64,000 nucleotides of DNA from Anaerolineales bacterium UBA6055 (GTDB lineage Bacteria > Chloroflexota > Anaerolineae > Aggregatilineales > Phototrophicaceae). Positions 61,517 through 64,000 of this stretch are shown here, in pieces (positions within the stretch are counted from its first letter, which is position 1; each line of letters begins with the position of its first letter). A model generated the notes under the pieces. The model searched no databases and had not been told where the DNA came from. It saw only the letters and a list, made by a program, of their open reading frames with translations. The position numbers and the translations under genes are program-made. Where the stretch lies: NCBI GenBank assembly GCA_002428985.1, contig DIYL01000005.1:62001-126000 (forward strand), in the 5' to 3' direction.

Positions 61517-61562
61517 AAAAACTTTGTGGTTATATATTTAAAATTAGAGTGTTATACAGACG

Positions 61563-62786
61563 ATGAATGATACCCTCCGGCAACAACTTAAACATCCACA
61601 AGCGCGCATTCGTCATCAGGCAATTGTGAAATTGGCACGTATGAAAGATGATGATGTGCTGCCTCTATTAAATGACATCGCTAAGAATGACCCTGAACCG
61701 AGTTTGCGCCAGTTAGCAGAACGAGCGATTACACACATCCTCAACGAGTATTCGTCTACGATGAGTCGGGTTCAACGCCAAGAAACACCACTATCAGATA
61801 TTCCACCATTTTCTAATCCGAAAGCAGAACAGCATATGCAAACTGCATATCGCCTACAAGAAAATGGTGCGAAAGCAAACGCATTACAATATCTGATTAA
61901 AGCGCTTGATCTCGCGCCGCTGTTGGCACAAGACCCTGATGTGCAGCGGTTAGCAGAAAATCTGACTGGAACAGACGGTAAAACGGCGGCGACGATGCTG
62001 GCTGACCGTGAGCAACGGAAGAAATTTTTTGATAATAACACGCCAGATAATACATCGGATAATTTCCCTAATTCACCAAGCATGTGGATTATTTTCGGCT
62101 TGTTTTTAGTCATCTTAGGGCAATTCTTCTGGTCGGATGGGGTGCAAATTATCAATCGTGCATTGGAGGAGATTGAAGTACAGCAACTCAAACAGATGGT
62201 GCGTCAAGTCAATGGGATTGATTATTATCTGGTAACACCTGAAGGCGATGTTCCTCAGACGGGGTATCCAATGCTGGTCACAATTCCCGATGGGCGGGAA
62301 GATGCGACAGCAATGCTCTCACATTTTTCGGATGTGGCAAATGAACAAGGTGCGATCTTGCTTGTGCCAGAATTTGAAGATTATCGGTTTGCACGTGTGA
62401 GCCATCAGTCGGATGCACTGTGGACAATGGTCACGGATGTCACCAATGATTATCCACTTGATGCAGATGGTGTGCTGTTGTTTGGGTTTGGTGATGGGGC
62501 AATGGTAGCGACGCGTCACGCCAATGCTTTTCCCGATCAGACTGCAGGTGTGGTGACGAGTGGCGCTACATTTTTGTATCCACCTCCATCGGATATTCCA
62601 TACACGGTGATTTATGGTGCTGATGATCGGTTGTTACAAGATGTAGATGAAAACGATGTCCCGTTCGCCAACATTGAAGATTGGTCAGACCCTTTAAACT
62701 ACCTCACAATTGAAAATATCGGACATGAAATCAACAGCCAGCAAATTGACATTACTGCACAAGTTTTGCAAGACCTCTATCAGTGA
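61563..62786 (+). CDS. Membrane protein with N-terminal HEAT-like repeats and a C-terminal hydrolase-like domain
   Basis: 407 residues. Residues 1-65 form two HEAT-type repeats (ARIRHQAIVKLARMKDDDVL; PLLNDIAKNDPEPSLRQLAE). A short TPR-like helical part follows (QTAYRLQENGAKANALQYLI), then a TM helix near 180-200 (WIIFGLFLVILGQFFWSDGV). Residues 215-407 look like an alpha/beta-hydrolase: YPMLVTIPDGREDATAMLSH, then LLFGFGDGAMVATRHANAF, TVIYGADDRLLQDVDENDV, with a late His in IENIGHEIN. The nucleophile elbow GFGDGA has Gly where the catalytic Ser should be, so it may be inactive. N-terminus inside, hydrolase-like part outside. Confidence 0.7.
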   Translation: MNDTLRQQLKHPQARIRHQAIVKLARMKDDDVLPLLNDIAKNDPEPSLRQLAERAITHILNEYSSTMSRVQRQETPLSDIPPFSNPKAEQHMQTAYRLQENGAKANALQYLIKALDLAPLLAQDPDVQRLAENLTGTDGKTAATMLADREQRKKFFDNNTPDNTSDNFPNSPSMWIIFGLFLVILGQFFWSDGVQIINRALEEIEVQQLKQMVRQVNGIDYYLVTPEGDVPQTGYPMLVTIPDGREDATAMLSHFSDVANEQGAILLVPEFEDYRFARVSHQSDALWTMVTDVTNDYPLDADGVLLFGFGDGAMVATRHANAFPDQTAGVVTSGATFLYPPPSDIPYTVIYGADDRLLQDVDENDVPFANIEDWSDPLNYLTIENIGHEINSQQIDITAQVLQDLYQ

Positions 62787-62863
62787 TGGCTGTTTCTAAC
62801 GCCAAACTCACGTAGTATCCTTATAATTATGGCATATATAGACCCTGTCGAAAGGACATACAT

Positions 62864-63319
62864 ATGCCAGCTGTAGGCGATGTTGCACCAGATTTTGAAC
62901 TTAAAAACCAAAATGGCGATGCCGTTAAACTGAGTGATTATAAAGGTAAGAAGGTGTTGCTGTTTGCATATCCTAAGGCGGGAACTCCTGGGTGTACGAC
63001 ACAGGCTTGTGGCTTCCGTGATAATTTTGCACAAATTGAAACGTCTAACGCGGTGGTTTTGGGGTTAAGCCCAGATAGCTCAGAAGACCTTGCTAAATGG
63101 ATTGAAGAAGAAAATCTACAGTATGATTTGTTATCTGATCCTGACCATGAAGTTCTCGAAGCTTGGGGTGCATGGGGTGAGCGCAGTATGTACGGCAATA
63201 AGTACATGGGGGTAATTCGCTCTCACTGGATTATTGGCGAAGATGGCACTGTGATAGATGAACAGATCAAAATTAGCCCGAAGAAAAGCATCGAAAAAGC
63301 ATTAAAATCTCTGGGATAG
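62864..63319 (+). CDS. bcp: Thioredoxin-dependent peroxiredoxin (BCP/PrxQ)
   Basis: 151 residues. The atypical 2-Cys BCP motif is intact: AYPKAGTPGCTTQACGFRDN with peroxidatic C44 and resolving C49. The usual KVLLFAYPKA strand, a D-P-D-H-E-V loop, and GVIRSHWIIGEDGTVI are also seen. It reduces peroxides in the cytoplasm with thioredoxin. A good ribosome site (AAAGGA) precedes the ATG. A hairpin of the GTAGGGA type lies 14 nt after its stop. Confidence 0.95.
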   Translation: MPAVGDVAPDFELKNQNGDAVKLSDYKGKKVLLFAYPKAGTPGCTTQACGFRDNFAQIETSNAVVLGLSPDSSEDLAKWIEEENLQYDLLSDPDHEVLEAWGAWGERSMYGNKYMGVIRSHWIIGEDGTVIDEQIKISPKKSIEKALKSLG

Positions 63320-63332
63320 TCAATCCTTGAAA

Positions 63333-63377
63333 CGTAGGGATGCGTCGTCAGGATAATATTTACGGCGTTTCCCTATG
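63333..63377 (+). repeat. Imperfect 16-bp hairpin after bcp (GTAGGGA-type palindrome)
   Basis: Arm 63333-63348 (CGTAGGGATGCGTCGT) pairs with 63362-63377 (ACGGCGTTTCCCTATG), with one mismatch and three G-T pairs, 13-nt loop. No T-run follows. The core GTAGGGA recurs in hairpins at 28.3 and 32.5 kb, and GTAGG at 45.4 kb. Confidence 0.55.
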
Positions 63378-63449
63378 CTCCTGTTTCCCTAATGACATCT
63401 AACAAAATGGTTTGAAGCTTACTGAAAGTGTTTGAATATTGCAGTTTTC

Positions 63450-63479
63450 TTGACAGGTTGTGGCGACTTCTGATACCGT
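63450..63479 (+). promoter_or_regulatory. Promoter candidate of the ArsR gene
   Basis: Perfect TTGACA -35 (63450-63455), 18-nt spacer, TACCGT as a weak -10 (63474-63479); 29 nt before the ATG at 63509. No clear ArsR palindrome was seen around it. Confidence 0.45.
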
Positions 63480-63508
63480 TAAATGAGGATAAACAGTAGG
63501 AATGTATT

Positions 63509-63826
63509 ATGGGCGCAACTGTCGTTTCAACTGAGAAAATCGATATTTTACCAGCGGATTCCGCACGATCCGTTGCGCAATTTTTTCAGGTGTTATCTGA
63601 TCCTACACGGGTGCGAATTGTGAAGGCATTGGCAGAGGGTGAATGGTGCGTGACTGACCTTGTTGATGCGTTGCAAATGGATCAGCCTGCTGTATCCCAT
63701 CAACTTAAATATTTGCGGAAACTCGGTGTTGTGAGTTATCGTAAAAAAGGTCGCCATGTGTATTATAAATTGAATGACGACCCTTTACGTGATGTTTTAT
63801 TTAGTGGGATTGAATATACATCATAG
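63509..63826 (+). CDS. ArsR/SmtB-family transcriptional regulator
   Basis: 105 residues, a single winged-helix domain: FFQVLSDPTRVRIVKALAEG, the metal-site-like EWCVTDLVDAL, recognition helix QPAVSHQLKYLRKLGVVSYR and wing KKGRHVYYKL. Only one Cys remains at the classical ELCVCDL site, so arsenite-type sensing through alpha-3 is doubtful; metal binding at an alpha-5 site or redox sensing is possible. The target is unknown; the neighbouring bcp gene is a candidate by position only. Its last 6 nt overlap the convergent kinase gene. Confidence 0.9.
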   Translation: MGATVVSTEKIDILPADSARSVAQFFQVLSDPTRVRIVKALAEGEWCVTDLVDALQMDQPAVSHQLKYLRKLGVVSYRKKGRHVYYKLNDDPLRDVLFSGIEYTS

Positions 63827-64000
63827 CGATTTTTCACGGTTTTGATTCGTCATCGCTAGTGGGGCGGCCCCTTGATGATGTAGTACTTTGTTATCTGATT
63901 TATGACTTTGCAGATTTTCCGCCAACAATGGCAGGATGACACGGAATGTAGTGCCTTTATCCTTCTCAGTTTCAACCTCAATCGTACCACCATGAGAATT
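63821..64000 (-). CDS. Histidine kinase, C-terminal end only
   Basis: 59 codons and the stop of a gene that enters from beyond the right edge. HGGTIEVETEKDKGTTFRVI with LPL is the end of a HATPase domain (the strand after the G2 box). About 38 further residues form a hydrophilic tail (KSDNKVLHHQGAAPLAMTNQ). It is convergent with the ArsR gene and overlaps it by 6 nt. Sensor part not visible. Confidence 0.8.
   Translation of the reverse strand, partial: NSHGGTIEVETEKDKGTTFRVILPLLAENLQSHKSDNKVLHHQGAAPLAMTNQNREKSL

Noticed and set aside
1..64000. CRISPR arrays, prophage or IS elements
   Set aside because: No regularly spaced identical repeats, no cas, capsid, terminase, integrase or transposase sequences were recognised. 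The 36-bp pair at 53.9 and 55.0 kb occurs only twice and bounds a gene, not spacers.

Overview
The window looks like chromosomal DNA from a free-living, moderately AT-rich bacterium, most likely a member of the Chloroflexota (Anaerolineae-like). This is inferred from gene content, not from a marker gene. The pointers are very long membrane histidine kinases with tandem GAF domains, a BTAD/SARP-type regulator, a remnant of a WD-repeat STAND protein, an ECF sigma factor overlapping a VWA-bearing membrane protein, a PTPS-related polytopic protein, SH3b lipoproteins with Thr/Pro-rich stalks, and a methyltransferase with a PKMT regulatory domain. No rRNA, CRISPR array, phage module or transposase was seen. 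The one tRNA is tRNA-Gln(TTG).

Layout. 1-13.2 kb is a signalling block, almost all on the minus strand: two GAF sensor proteins (one cut by the window edge), two stand-alone receiver proteins, and two giant TM-GAF-PAS histidine kinases, with a cyclophilin on the plus strand between them. 13.3-18.8 kb has an O-antigen-ligase-like membrane protein, a BTAD regulator and a decayed beta-propeller gene. 18.9-24 kb is a plus-strand housekeeping run: a 4-TM protein, selA, an M24 peptidase, a Nudix hydrolase and a ferredoxin-NADP reductase. 24-25.2 kb holds an orphan AT-rich ORF and a well-formed promoter and terminator pair with no gene between them (a small-RNA candidate). 25.2-29.4 kb is a phnDCE-type ABC importer whose permease carries a very large hydrophobic insertion.

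29.6-34.5 kb is a surface module: an ECF sigma factor, an overlapping membrane protein with an extracellular VWA domain, and a second VWA protein that shares the first one's membrane-anchor segment. 34.5-43.1 kb is mixed: a DDN-like reductase, a phytanoyl-CoA-dioxygenase-like protein, a CPA2 antiporter with a PII-like partner, tRNA-Gln, two SDRs and an 803-residue unknown. 43.1-46.1 kb looks like a self-contained TetR-controlled unit (SDR, then ferredoxin-SCP2 fusion, then TetR) behind two copies of a 17-bp operator-like repeat. 46.2-53.9 kb has a lipoprotein, a Cj0069-like ATP-grasp protein, a polytopic PTPS-related protein, a peroxiredoxin fused to a cold-shock-like domain, and a PKMT-type methyltransferase.

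The most striking structural event is at 53.9-55.0 kb. A roughly 1-kb AT-rich segment with one orphan ORF is bounded by a 36-bp direct repeat of the end of the methyltransferase gene. The next gene, a glycosyltransferase, is broken by a single in-frame stop. 56.3-64 kb carries DoxX, a CurA-like reductase, a SulP-STAS-cNMP transporter, a divergent Nudix-like protein, a HEAT-repeat hydrolase-like protein, a BCP peroxiredoxin, an ArsR regulator and the tail of another histidine kinase. Four intergenic hairpins share a GTAGG(GA) core and may be one dispersed palindrome family.

Limits: every functional call comes from reading motifs by eye. No searches, folding or base-composition calculations were run, and domain boundaries are approximate.
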